From: Massilia putida
GTDB lineage: Bacteria; Pseudomonadota; Gammaproteobacteria; Burkholderiales; Burkholderiaceae_D
DNA: 64,000 nt
Direction: 5' to 3'
NCBI RefSeq assembly: GCF_001941825.1
Contig: NZ_CP019038.1
Location: 5,704,001 to 5,768,000 of the forward strand
The notes beneath the pieces were generated by a model that was not told where the DNA came from, did no database searches, and saw only the letters and a list, made by a program, of their open reading frames with translations. Shown in pieces: positions 8,943 to 16,777 of this stretch (position 1 is its first letter; each line of letters begins with the position of its first letter). The translations under genes were made by a program, and so were the position numbers.

Positions 8943-10751
8943 CTATGGCATCAGCAGCGCATGCGCGCTGTAGCCGGCATCGACATTGATCGGCATGGTT
9001 CCGCCGCGCACCTGTTCGACGCGTGAGCCTGTGGGCAGGCCGTCGATCTTGATGTTCACCTGGCCCTCCACCTTGGCGGCGCTCGCAGCCGTCCCCAGCA
9101 AGGAGGGCCGCTCACCGGCAACCGGGGATGCCATCGCCCCCAGAGGCGTGCCCCGGGAGGGGTTGCCTGGCTCGGGACTCGCCGATCTTTCGTCGCCGCC
9201 ACCGATACCGAAGGCATGGCCCACGGATTTGGCGGCATCGACCATCCAGCGCAGTTTGTCCGACAGCCAGCGCACGAAATCGCCGAACCAGGCCTTGAGC
9301 GGCTCCCAGTGGCCGATGATCGTGTTGGCGATCCAGCCGATCGGTCCCAGGCAGGTGAGGATCAGTTCGGCATGGGCTTTGATCCAGTTCCAGAAGCCGG
9401 TGAACCAGCCTTTGACGGTGTCCCAGTTCTCATAGATCAGCCACGCGGCCGAAGCGATGGCGAGGATGATGCCGAGCGGGTTGGCCATCAGCGCCGCGCC
9501 TACGGCACGAATGCCCCCGGCGACCAGGCCGAAGGCACCGGACATCAAGCCGCTCATGGAGATGGTGGTGGTCGTCAGCAGCGCCCAGCCCGCGCGCAGG
9601 AAGGCGAGCGGTCCGGCCACCAAGCCCGAGGCAGCCAGTCCGGTGCGCATCATGGACAGCAGCGCTGCGTTACTCGCTACATAGGCCTTGGCCGCCATGC
9701 CCAGGAACGCCAGGCCCGCGCGCCCGACGGCGGCCACCAATCCACCCAGGGCCATGATGGTCTGGGCATTCATCATCACCGCCAGGCCGATCAGCGCATT
9801 GCGCGGTCCGCCGACGAAATCGACCAGTTTGCCTATGCCCTGTCCGAAGGCCAGTACGCTCCTGGCCATGCCGCGCCAGTCGATGCTGGACAGCCAATGT
9901 CCGAGGTCCTTGGCCATGCGGCCCACCTCGGCGGACACCAGCTTCTTGTTGGCCGCCATCCAATCGTTGAAGCCATCGAGCAGTGGTTTGATCGCGGGCA
10001 CCAGGTTTTTGGCGATGGTCATCTGAAAACCCTTGCTGACCATCTCCAGATCGCGCAGCGACTTGGCGAATTCGCGCGATCGGTCGATGTCTTCCTCGTT
10101 CATGACGCCCTTGAAGCGCGACATGCGCGCCTGGGCTTCCTCGATGCCTTTGCCGCCGGCTTCCAAGAGTGGCACGATCTCCTGCCACTTCTTGCCGAAC
10201 AAGGCCATGCCCATGCGCGCACGCACGGCCGGGTTCTCGTTGCGAACGAAGGCGTCGGCCAGCTCGGGCAGGACTTGCATCCCGGTGCGCAGCTGACCGG
10301 ACGCGTCGCGCATGGCGATGCCCAGGCGGGCAAAGAGCGCAGCCGCTTCCTTGCCCCGGCCGCTGGCGGCGCGTCCCAGCGCGAGGTTGAGCTTGCCCAT
10401 GGCGCCTTCCATCTGCTCGACGGCGACGCCGTTTTGCTCGGCCACATACTTCATGCGCTGGAACTGCTCGACGCTCATGCCTGCGCGCGTGGCACCGTGG
10501 TGCACGGCCTCGCCCAACTCGGCATACGCATGCACGGCGTCCTTGACCTTGGCCAGGCCGAAGCCGGCGGCCAGGCCACCGGCGATCCCGACGGGCAGCC
10601 CGAACTTTCCGGCGATACCCGTGGCGCTCTTGCCGATGTCGGTCAGGTATTTGCGCGCAGCCTTGGCGGGCGCCTCGACGGACTTGAGCGCGCCGATCAG
10701 GCTTTCCGCATTGGCCGACAGAATGGCTTTGAGTTCGAATCGGTCAGACAT
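8943..10751 (-). CDS. Tail tape measure protein
   Basis: At 602 residues this is the tail length ruler. It shows the family's N-terminal block with LKSVEAPAKAARKYLTDIGK, the AYAELGEAVHHGATRAGMSV motif (residues about 75-95), and a middle with hydrophobic, probably membrane-active helices (GLAVMMNAQTIMALGGLVAA; PLGIILAIASAAWLIYEN). It comes straight after the frameshift chaperone gene, the universal order in long-tailed phages. The short length predicts a rather short contractile tail; this follows from the known proportionality of tape length to tail length. Confidence 0.92.
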   Translation of the reverse strand: MSDRFELKAILSANAESLIGALKSVEAPAKAARKYLTDIGKSATGIAGKFGLPVGIAGGLAAGFGLAKVKDAVHAYAELGEAVHHGATRAGMSVEQFQRMKYVAEQNGVAVEQMEGAMGKLNLALGRAASGRGKEAAALFARLGIAMRDASGQLRTGMQVLPELADAFVRNENPAVRARMGMALFGKKWQEIVPLLEAGGKGIEEAQARMSRFKGVMNEEDIDRSREFAKSLRDLEMVSKGFQMTIAKNLVPAIKPLLDGFNDWMAANKKLVSAEVGRMAKDLGHWLSSIDWRGMARSVLAFGQGIGKLVDFVGGPRNALIGLAVMMNAQTIMALGGLVAAVGRAGLAFLGMAAKAYVASNAALLSMMRTGLAASGLVAGPLAFLRAGWALLTTTTISMSGLMSGAFGLVAGGIRAVGAALMANPLGIILAIASAAWLIYENWDTVKGWFTGFWNWIKAHAELILTCLGPIGWIANTIIGHWEPLKAWFGDFVRWLSDKLRWMVDAAKSVGHAFGIGGGDERSASPEPGNPSRGTPLGAMASPVAGERPSLLGTAASAAKVEGQVNIKIDGLPTGSRVEQVRGGTMPINVDAGYSAHALLMP

Positions 10752-10754
10752 GAA

Positions 10755-11209
10755 TCAACCGTCGTGAAGTTGGCGCGCGATGCGTTCGGCCTGCTGGTGC
10801 CACAGGTCGAATTCGGCCAGGGTCAGACTCAAGACGTCGCGCGGGGATGTTTTGAAGAACCAGGCGACTTCGAAGACGCGGTCGGCGAACTGCTCATCCG
10901 ATCCGCCGGCGCACCGTCTTCTCCGAAAAAACCCAGCACCGCCTGCGTCGCACGGCCAAAGTCACCGAGCGACAGCGCCTTGACGCTCGAGAGCGGAACG
11001 GCCGCCAGCCGCGCCACGTAATGCGCGACCACGTTCATGCGCACCTCGACGGCGGGGTCCTCCATGCCGTTGCCCGGCAAGAGCCGCATCGGCTGCCCCA
11101 GGTCGATCAGATCGGCCGTGGTCGGCTGACGAAGGACCAGGCAATCGATCTCCTCACCATGCGCCATCACCGGCGCGGACAGGGGGATGGTCAGTGCTTG
11201 ATCGCTCAT
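10755..11209 (-). CDS. Tail assembly chaperone, -1 frameshift fusion product (Mu gp41-42 analogue)
   Basis: The zero frame from ATG 11209 gives residues 1-95 (MSDQALTIPLSAPVMAHGEE to LGFF). At TTTTTTC (10,931-10,925) a -1 slip moves reading into a 56-codon frame ending at 10,755, giving a 151-residue fusion whose tail reads WFFKTSPRDVLSLTLAEF, then DLWHQQAERIARQL, as seen in the second part of gpG-GT-type chaperones. The extension ends 3 nt before the tape measure ATG. In lambda and many other phages both the short and the fused form coat the tape measure before tube assembly. The slippery heptamer is in the correct zero-frame register T TTT TTC. Confidence 0.85.
10829..11209 (-). CDS. Tail assembly chaperone, unshifted short product
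   Basis: Without frameshifting, translation from 11209 ends at 10,829 after 126 residues. The first 95 residues look like a folded Mu gp41/E-type chaperone domain (TTADLIDLGQPMRL; MNVVAHYVARLAAVPLSSV), while the last 30 (DRMSSSPTASSKSPGSSK) look like unselected, Ser-rich sequence, as expected if only the shifted frame carries the conserved C-terminal part. It lies between tail tube and tape measure genes and overlaps the tube gene by 4 nt. Confidence 0.85.
   Translation of the reverse strand: MSDQALTIPLSAPVMAHGEEIDCLVLRQPTTADLIDLGQPMRLLPGNGMEDPAVEVRMNVVAHYVARLAAVPLSSVKALSLGDFGRATQAVLGFFGEDGAPADRMSSSPTASSKSPGSSKHPRATS
10925..10931 (-). promoter_or_regulatory. Programmed -1 ribosomal frameshift site TTTTTTC
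   Basis: On the minus strand the zero frame reads GGT TTT TTC GGA, so the heptamer T TTT TTC fits X XXY YYZ with X=T, Y=T, Z=C. Re-pairing one base back gives TTT TTT CGG. A second overlapping slippery option, G GGT TTT, lies directly before it. GC-rich sequence follows (CGGAGAAGACGGTGCGCCGG), possibly a pausing stem, but I see no strong pseudoknot by eye. Confidence 0.85.
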
Positions 11210-11574
11210 TGGTTGTTACTCCACTGTCCCTGGCTTCCCGAGAATTCGATCTCGATCGTGCCGTCGATGGGTTTGGCTTTGGGCTCGCCGCGCACGAAGG
11301 CGTTGGAGAGCGTGTAGACGACACCGTTGGCAAGTTCGGCCGTCACGGTGAGCGTGGTGTTGGTGCGCAGGGTGTTCACCGGAAAATCCGGCGTGAACAG
11401 CGCTACCACCTTGATGTAGGGCTCCAGCGCCGTTTCCTTGTAGCCGGCCGGCCCGGACAGGCCCATGACGGCCTCGCGCTTGAACTCGGTCAACGGGATT
11501 TCGATGTCGCCGGAGATCTCGAATTGGGCGCCGTTGACCTTGACGAAACAGATGCCTGCAATGCGTTGAGCCAT
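11206..11574 (-). CDS. Tail tube protein (Mu gpM)
   Basis: The 122-residue protein MAQRIAGICFVKVNGAQFEI matches the phage tail tube family of Mu-like contractile phages. GDIEIPLTEFKREAVMGLSG and TLRTNTTLTVTAELANGVVY are typical beta-strand segments of the tube fold. It forms the inner hollow tube, polymerised on the tape measure and surrounded by the sheath. It lies directly downstream of the sheath gene (13 nt) and overlaps the chaperone gene, the invariant order sheath-tube-chaperone-tape. Confidence 0.93.
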   Translation of the reverse strand: MAQRIAGICFVKVNGAQFEISGDIEIPLTEFKREAVMGLSGPAGYKETALEPYIKVVALFTPDFPVNTLRTNTTLTVTAELANGVVYTLSNAFVRGEPKAKPIDGTIEIEFSGSQGQWSNNQ

Positions 11575-11587
11575 GTTCTCCTCCTGG

Positions 11588-13156
11588 TCAGCTGACGATC
11601 TGGTTGGCCGGGTACTGCAGGCGGAACTGGTTCAGGACCGCGAACACCCGCAGTTGATTGACGTAGTCCGGCGGGAACAGGACGTTGACCCGGTTCGGAT
11701 CAGTCGTGTCGCGCTCGACGATCAGGTACTGCTTGAAGGTGTCGAGGTTTTCGACGATGCCCAGGTATTCCATCTGCCCGTAGATCGCGCAGAGCTCGCC
11801 CTTGATGACGGCGGGCGTCACGATGGCCTGGCCGGCGGCGAAACGTGTGCCGTCACTGGCCAGCTTGTGCCGGGGATACTTGGATGTGATCACGCCCTTG
11901 AGCGCACGAAGCACATAGGCCGAGGTGTGCATGGTTTCCGAGTCAAGGTAGCTCGTGTCCGGCGCGCCGAAGGCGTTCTGCTGATAGGTCGTGATCGCGC
12001 GCTCCACGCGCAACTGGCCACCAGAGACGAAGCTCGTCGCGATCCCGAAATTGAGCAGCGCCTGGCGATCTTCGAACAGGAAGCGATTGCCGGCGCGCGG
12101 CGCAAGCAGGCCCAGCAGCGGCGTCGTCTGGGTGGGACGCGCCGGATCGGCGGCGATGTCGACCGCGTTGGCACCGCCATAGGCTGCCGCGTATTCCCAG
12201 CAGGGATTTGGGCAATCGGCATCGATGGCGGCAACGGTGTGGTGCTGGTCGTTGCGCGTCATGCCGAAGGCGACCAGATCACTGAGCATGCCGCGCAAGG
12301 CGGTATAGCCGTGTCCGTAGATCTGCTTGGCGTAGGACCAACGCCCGGTAACGTCGTTGAGCTCCAGTTGCAGGTCATTCAGGGCTTGCGCCTGGCCATA
12401 GGGGTGGATGATGAAGTCATAGGGGTCATCGCCCATGCCCGGGATGGCAGTGGCCGCCAGCGTCGGGTCGGTGGACCCCCCGGATAGCGTGGGGCCGGAA
12501 TAACTCAGCGTCACACCGGCGGGCACGCGCTCACCGGCACTCCACCCCAGGAAAGAGTCGAGGATGGTGATGTCGTTGGCTGTCTGCCCAGCCCACTTGC
12601 TGGTGAGCGTGACGACGGCCGAGCCCTCGGCGATCGCCGACATGGGGCGCACGGCGGCGTAGGCATACGCACCCGTCGTTGCGGTCACCGGCAGATCGGG
12701 ATTGGCGTTGATGTTGCTGACCATGTTGGCGGCGATGCTGGACGGGCTGTCACCCAGCTGGACGCCGACATTCACGCGCTGGCCCGCGATGTAGAGAGCG
12801 ATGGCGCCTGCAGCATTGGCGAAGCCGTTGATGGTGATCGTGGCGCTGGCGATTGATGCCGCCGGATCGTCCTGCATCGGGATGCACCACAGGTTGCAGG
12901 AGCCGGCATCCTGCAGCCGGTAGCTGGCGACCATGCGCGCGAGCATCGAGCCCTGACCGAACAGGGAGAGTGCCGACTTGGGATCGGTGACCAACACCGC
13001 CTTGTTCGGTGTCGCGGTCCCGGTGGGCAGCATCTGCCCGATCAGCAGCGCATTGAGCGCCTGGTCGCCCAGGTTGGCCTGGCTGTTGTCCATCTCCGCA
13101 TAGAACAGCGGTACGCGCAGGTTGGACGGGATGTGCTCGAAGGACACGCCGCTCAT
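11588..13156 (-). CDS. Contractile tail sheath protein (Mu gpL)
   Basis: At 522 residues this is the outer sheath subunit. The N-terminus MSGVSFEHIPSNLRVPLFYA and the segments ALLIGQMLPTGTATPN and DPYDFIIHPYGQ are characteristic of Mu-type sheaths, and the C-terminal DPNRVNVLFPPDYVNQLRVF is the conserved polymerisation/handshake region. It proves a myovirus-type tail. It overlaps the preceding DUF2635 gene by 4 nt. Confidence 0.95.
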   Translation of the reverse strand: MSGVSFEHIPSNLRVPLFYAEMDNSQANLGDQALNALLIGQMLPTGTATPNKAVLVTDPKSALSLFGQGSMLARMVASYRLQDAGSCNLWCIPMQDDPAASIASATITINGFANAAGAIALYIAGQRVNVGVQLGDSPSSIAANMVSNINANPDLPVTATTGAYAYAAVRPMSAIAEGSAVVTLTSKWAGQTANDITILDSFLGWSAGERVPAGVTLSYSGPTLSGGSTDPTLAATAIPGMGDDPYDFIIHPYGQAQALNDLQLELNDVTGRWSYAKQIYGHGYTALRGMLSDLVAFGMTRNDQHHTVAAIDADCPNPCWEYAAAYGGANAVDIAADPARPTQTTPLLGLLAPRAGNRFLFEDRQALLNFGIATSFVSGGQLRVERAITTYQQNAFGAPDTSYLDSETMHTSAYVLRALKGVITSKYPRHKLASDGTRFAAGQAIVTPAVIKGELCAIYGQMEYLGIVENLDTFKQYLIVERDTTDPNRVNVLFPPDYVNQLRVFAVLNQFRLQYPANQIVS

Positions 13157-13443
13157 GTCGTGCTCCTTGCAGGAGCCGGCGATTCAGGTGCTGCGGCGGT
13201 GGCCGGTGCGGATGACGGTGCCGGCGATGCGGCAGGGGGCGACGCTGTCGTTGATGCGGTCTTTGCTGCTTCCGTCGCCGCCGGGGCTGCAGCGGGAGGC
13301 GCCTCGCTCAGCGTGATATCGCCCTCATGCAGCCGGCGCTGCCAGTACTGGGTGACCTGGCCGATGTTCTGGCCGGTGGCCGGCAACAGCGTCCTGGTTC
13401 CAGGGATGGGGACCGATCGGCCCGGTGTGGGAATGGCATACAT
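13153..13443 (-). CDS. DUF2635 protein, Mu gp38-like
   Basis: ATG 13443 has GGAG about 8 nt upstream and gives 96 residues. The first 50 (MYAIPTPGRSVPIPGTRTLL; GQVTQYWQRRLHEGDI) match DUF2635/Mu gp38, a small protein always encoded directly before the sheath. The last 45 residues are low-complexity Ala-Pro-Ser-Thr, an extension not usual for the family and similar in style to the tail of the protein at 15,683-16,252. Its start lies just after a T-tailed hairpin on the same strand. Confidence 0.8.
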   Translation of the reverse strand: MYAIPTPGRSVPIPGTRTLLPATGQNIGQVTQYWQRRLHEGDITLSEAPPAAAPAATEAAKTASTTASPPAASPAPSSAPATAAAPESPAPARSTT

Positions 13444-13458
13444 GCTTGGCTCCAATGC

Positions 13459-13491
13459 AAAAAGCCCGCGACGACGCGAGTCGTGGCGGGC
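13459..13491 (-). terminator. T-tailed hairpin upstream of the DUF2635 gene
   Basis: On the minus strand GCGGGC (13,491-13,486) pairs with GCCCGC... in an extended stem with inner GTCGT/ACGAC pairing around a GCGA loop, followed by TTTTT. It meets the form of an intrinsic terminator but is inside the late operon, 16 nt before the next ATG. Confidence 0.6.
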
Positions 13492-13526
13492 GGTCATGAA
13501 AATCCGTCGTGGCCTGGGCAGCCAGG

Positions 13527-14210
13527 TCAGGGAACGGAAATGTCGAACTCGATGCGTCCGTCCGGGCCGTGCGTGCGCGGCGCGCTCACGGTGGCTTGGG
13601 CAAAGTCCGCGATGGGGTTGGCCGGGTAATCGGCCGTGGGGTCGAAGATCGGCGTGCCGACATCGACCTCCACGTTGGCGGCCGAGCCCGGCAGCCAATG
13701 GCCCTGGGCATCCTGCTCGCCGAAGTCTGGCAAGGCACGCAGTGCCCCCGCCTCCCAGCCATCGGTGGCGCCGATCCACATCTGCGCGCCGAACTCGAAC
13801 TGGTACCAGAGCCGCGCTCGGTCCATGGCCAGCAGACTGCCGCCCTCATAGAAGATGCCGTTGTAGTCGGTGGCTGGGTTGACCGTGTTGACCGGCCCCG
13901 GCACCCAGCCGAGCAAGGCCCGCCAAATCTCTCCCCGAATGGCATGCACGCCCGTGAATGCGGATTGGCCTTTTTCGTCGGCACGGTTGTCCAGCGCGAC
14001 GATCACGCCGAAGCTGTCGGTCATTTCCTGACCCACGGCATTGAGCGCCTTGGGCTGCTCAGGGCGGTCGTCGAGCGGGATGACGAAGGCGCAGGGCACC
14101 GGCAAAGCGGCAGCTTCCTGCACCGGCTTGAATTCGGCGGCGCCGGCCACCCGGCCACTGAACGACGGGCACAGCGCGCGCAGCTGCGCAATGACGAGTT
14201 CGAGTTGCAT
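13527..14210 (-). CDS. Tail terminator-region protein, Mu gp37-like
   Basis: The 227-residue protein starting MQLELVIAQLRALCPSFSGR corresponds in position and sequence style to the Mu gp37 family (phage tail completion/terminator-like proteins). The segment VPCAFVIPLDDRPEQPKALN and DSFGVIVALDNRADEKGQSA are recognisable family features. It probably caps the tail or joins it to the head. The start overlaps the stop of the gp10-like gene by 1 nt. At 227 residues it is longer than the roughly 180-190 of Mu gp37, with an extra C-terminal beta-rich part. Confidence 0.75.
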   Translation of the reverse strand: MQLELVIAQLRALCPSFSGRVAGAAEFKPVQEAAALPVPCAFVIPLDDRPEQPKALNAVGQEMTDSFGVIVALDNRADEKGQSAFTGVHAIRGEIWRALLGWVPGPVNTVNPATDYNGIFYEGGSLLAMDRARLWYQFEFGAQMWIGATDGWEAGALRALPDFGEQDAQGHWLPGSAANVEVDVGTPIFDPTADYPANPIADFAQATVSAPRTHGPDGRIEFDISVP

Positions 14211-14647
14211 TACCTGGGCACCAGCGCATGACGCAGCGCGTCACGCACCTGTTCGCGGATCTCGCCGCCAAGATTGGCCAGCGCCGCCGTCATGAAGTTG
14301 CCGCGCGCCGCGATGTTGCGTTTCGTGCTGCCGTAGAACAGCACCGCCGGATAGTAGAAGCTGCCCGGTATCGCGCGCACGCCCACCTTGATCCAGCCAC
14401 CCTTGGAGCCCTTGCCGATCACGCCGATGGCGCGGCGCATCGCGCCAGTCACCTCGCCGGGGAACTCTCCAGGCTGGGAGACCACGCGGCGGGAAACCAG
14501 GGTGCGCGCTTCCTTGCGCACCGCGGCCGCACCCTTGACCAGCGCTCGGCGCATAGCCTTGCGGTCGTAGTCGATCGTGCGGTGAAACTCGAGCCCGACG
14601 TGCAGCTTGATGCCTGCCACCTGGGCTTCTGTACTGTCTCGCTCCAT
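14210..14647 (-). CDS. HK97 gp10-like head-tail joining protein
   Basis: This 145-residue basic protein resembles HK97 gp10-family head-tail joining or tail completion proteins. Supporting segments are the N-terminal FHRTIDYDRKAMRRALVKGA helix, a SRRVVSQPGEFPGEVTGAMR loop and a C-terminal helix AALANLGGEIREQVRDALR. The order after the head closure gene and before the terminator-like gene fits. The family is divergent so the exact stopper or adaptor role is not fixed by sequence. Confidence 0.7.
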   Translation of the reverse strand: MERDSTEAQVAGIKLHVGLEFHRTIDYDRKAMRRALVKGAAAVRKEARTLVSRRVVSQPGEFPGEVTGAMRRAIGVIGKGSKGGWIKVGVRAIPGSFYYPAVLFYGSTKRNIAARGNFMTAALANLGGEIREQVRDALRHALVPR

Positions 14648-14655
14648 GTTAGACC

Positions 14656-15045
14656 TCAGGGTGTGGGTGTGCCGGACGTCATCGCGTCGATGGCGCCCAG
14701 GTCCTTAGTGGTGATGCGGATGAAGCGGTCCGCATCCTGGAAGTTCTGCGCATCGAGAATGCGATAGCGCCGCGCGCGGTACTCGATGACCCGGTCCTGC
14801 GCAAAATACTCGGCTGGCGTCTCGAAGCTGAAGCGCACCCAGAAGAAGTGGGTGGGCTCTTCTCCGGTCGTGACACCCATGCGTGAGGCGATACCGCGCA
14901 CCGGTTCTACCTTGGCCCAGCGGCTGATGCCGACATCGAAGGTCTGATCGACGTTGAAGCTGGCATTGGGCGCGTCGGTCCAACGGCGAATGACGATGCG
15001 GCGGTTGAGCTCCCCGGTATCGGGCAGCATCAGCGCTTCGCTCAT
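14656..15045 (-). CDS. Phage head closure protein
   Basis: ATG 15045 overlaps the stop of the upstream connector gene in an ATGA arrangement and gives 129 residues. The sequence LNRRIVIRRWTDAPNASFNV followed by SRWAKVEPVRG and YFAQDRVIEYRARRYRILDA matches the head-tail joining/closure family (SPP1 gp16-like, HK97 gp7-type). These proteins plug the portal channel after packaging. The gene is followed by the gp10-like gene 8 nt later. Confidence 0.82.
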   Translation of the reverse strand: MSEALMLPDTGELNRRIVIRRWTDAPNASFNVDQTFDVGISRWAKVEPVRGIASRMGVTTGEEPTHFFWVRFSFETPAEYFAQDRVIEYRARRYRILDAQNFQDADRFIRITTKDLGAIDAMTSGTPTP

Positions 15046-15683
15046 AACAGGGCAATCCGGTAGGGATCGAGCAGCGCGTCCACGTAGGGCAGTTTGTCCA
15101 TGCGCCCGCGTGCGAAGGCGACCTCGCCGCGCTGGTTGTAGAGGCTGTCGACGCGCAGCTTGATCCAGTGCTTGATGCCCTCGGGCACCTGCGTCGAATC
15201 GCCATAGCCGGCCACGAACTGCACGTTGACGGCGCCGATTTGTGGCAGCGTTGGCTGCCATATCTGGCCGAAGATCGGTGTGATGCGGGTCAGATCGTCG
15301 GTGGACGTCACCACGTAGTTCTGCGGCGGCATCGTGATCTGGTCGAAGTTCATGTCCAGGTAGGTGATGGCTTGCACCGCCTGGACAGGCCCCTTGGCGA
15401 TCAGGATGGCGTGATCCGGTAGCGAGTACGGCGTGCCCGCCGGAACGCCCATCAGGCTCGGCCCCGGGAACGCATCGAGCACCAGATTCCAGGTGGCCGA
15501 GAGCAACTGACGGTTGGTCAGCGTCTCGGCCATCTGCCGCGCAGTGCTGATGAGCGCCAGGATCAGCGCGTCGTCATCCGGGATGTCGACGCGCAGGTGC
15601 AGCTTGACCTCGCTAAGCGCCACCGGCTCGGCAATGCCGGTGGTGGCATCGACGGCCGGTGGTGTCACCAGATGGAAGGGCAT
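15042..15683 (-). CDS. Head-tail connector protein, HK97 gp6-like
   Basis: The 213-residue protein carries the gp6-like connector signature: ALSEVKLHLRVDIPDDDALI in the first 50 residues, then ARQMAETLTNRQLLSATWNL, the region used to recognise the QLRG/gp6 family. The C-terminal half (VQFVAGYGDSTQVPEGIKHW; LRVDSLYNQRGE) is also typical. It forms a ring below the portal. Its end overlaps the closure gene by 4 nt and its start touches the end of the Ala-rich gene. Confidence 0.85.
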   Translation of the reverse strand: MPFHLVTPPAVDATTGIAEPVALSEVKLHLRVDIPDDDALILALISTARQMAETLTNRQLLSATWNLVLDAFPGPSLMGVPAGTPYSLPDHAILIAKGPVQAVQAITYLDMNFDQITMPPQNYVVTSTDDLTRITPIFGQIWQPTLPQIGAVNVQFVAGYGDSTQVPEGIKHWIKLRVDSLYNQRGEVAFARGRMDKLPYVDALLDPYRIALL

Positions 15684-16252
15684 CAGCCTTGGGCAGCCGG
15701 TGCCGGTTGCGCGGCGGGTTGCGAGGCGTCGGCCTGTGCAGTGGGCGCGGTGGCCGGGGCACTGCCGTCAGCCGGTGCCGGTTGCGTGGACGCATCGGGT
15801 GCGGCATTCGGTGCGGAACCGTTCGCCGGTGCCGAGTCGGCCGTCGCCGACGTAGCAGCGGGCGGCTGGGCGGCAGTGTCGGCTGACGCAGCGACCGGTG
15901 CTGCAGGACTTGCCGGCGCTTGCGTCGCATCGTCCGCGCTCGGTGCGGCGGTATTGCCGTTCGCGTTGTCCGACGCTGGTGTATCGCCGCTCGCCGTGTC
16001 CGGTGCCGACGCACTGGCATCCTCCTGCGACGCGTCGTCCGCCTGCGCGGCGCTATCCGCCGGTGCCGTATCGTTGGTCACGGTGGCGTTGGTGTCGGTA
16101 TCGTCCTCCGACACGACCTCGGCGTAGCCGGCCACGACGTGCGACAGGGTTTCGTCGGTGGCCGGATAGGTCTCGCCCTTGGCGTACTTGACCGACTGCA
16201 CGCCGGCGCTGTTGACGTGGAAGAAATCGAGGATGTAGCGGATCAGGTTCAT
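15683..16252 (-). CDS. Virion-region protein with long Ala/Asp/Ser/Thr/Pro tail
   Basis: Not recognised. The first 50 residues (MNLIRYILDFFHVNSAGVQS; TYPATDETLSHVVAGYAEV) look folded and resemble small capsid-proximal phage proteins. The remaining roughly 135 residues are low complexity, dominated by Ala, Ser, Thr, Asp and Pro with no aromatic residues and almost no positive charge. Such tails are intrinsically disordered and may act as a surface brush or linker. Position between capsid-related and connector genes suggests a minor head protein. Confidence that it is a gene is high because the neighbours are packed at both ends; function is open. Confidence 0.65.
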   Translation of the reverse strand: MNLIRYILDFFHVNSAGVQSVKYAKGETYPATDETLSHVVAGYAEVVSEDDTDTNATVTNDTAPADSAAQADDASQEDASASAPDTASGDTPASDNANGNTAAPSADDATQAPASPAAPVAASADTAAQPPAATSATADSAPANGSAPNAAPDASTQPAPADGSAPATAPTAQADASQPAAQPAPAAQG

Positions 16253-16291
16253 GCTGAGGCTCCTATTGAAGGGGTGGTTGAGGGAAAGAAT

Positions 16292-16747
16292 TCAGCCGGC
16301 GATCTGCGCGACCGAGGCTGCGTTGAGTGAACTGGCCGGCGCGAAGCGGGCGTTGATGCCCAAGAGCAGGCCGGCGAACTGGCCTGCCCCCTGCTGTGCA
16401 ACCTGCAGTTGCACGAAGGCGTAGCCGTTGTTGGCGTCGAGTTCCTCGATCGCGCAGTCGATCAGCGCCTGGATGTTGGCGGCGTTGCCGGCGGCGATCG
16501 GAGACAACGCCTTTGCTAGGCCATTGACGCCTGTGATCGGCTTGGCGCCGGTGCCGGTCGCGTCCTGCGCCTGCAGCAGCTGCGCGTTCAACGGGCCGTT
16601 CGCGTTAGCGCCGGTTTGGATCAGCGCCAGCAGGCGATGGAAGTTGCCGACCGCGATCCAGGCGGTCTGGCCGTTGGAGGCATTGATGGGGCCGGTGCTG
16701 CCGAGGATGGCGAACTGCTCCGAGCCCTTGGTGTTGGGAAAGCCCAT
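16292..16747 (-). CDS. Hypothetical head-module protein, 151 aa
   Basis: A 151-residue protein of unknown function directly downstream of the major capsid gene, where many HK97-type phages place a decoration protein or small structural protein. The sequence is rich in Ala, Gly, Asn and Gln (MGFPNTKGSEQFAILGSTGP; NAANIQALIDCAIEELDANN) with alternating helix and turn-rich segments and a single Cys. There is no signal peptide. I infer a virion role from location only. Confidence 0.6.
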   Translation of the reverse strand: MGFPNTKGSEQFAILGSTGPINASNGQTAWIAVGNFHRLLALIQTGANANGPLNAQLLQAQDATGTGAKPITGVNGLAKALSPIAAGNAANIQALIDCAIEELDANNGYAFVQLQVAQQGAGQFAGLLLGINARFAPASSLNAASVAQIAG

Positions 16748-16777
16748 GGGACGTCCTTCTGTGAGAGTGAAGAAAAA

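Noticed and set aside
9216..11021. Plus-strand open frame of about 600 codons opposite the tape measure gene
   Set aside because: Mirror of the real gene caused by high GC; sequence is His/Gly/Arg-rich without a fold, and the minus-strand phage order is complete.
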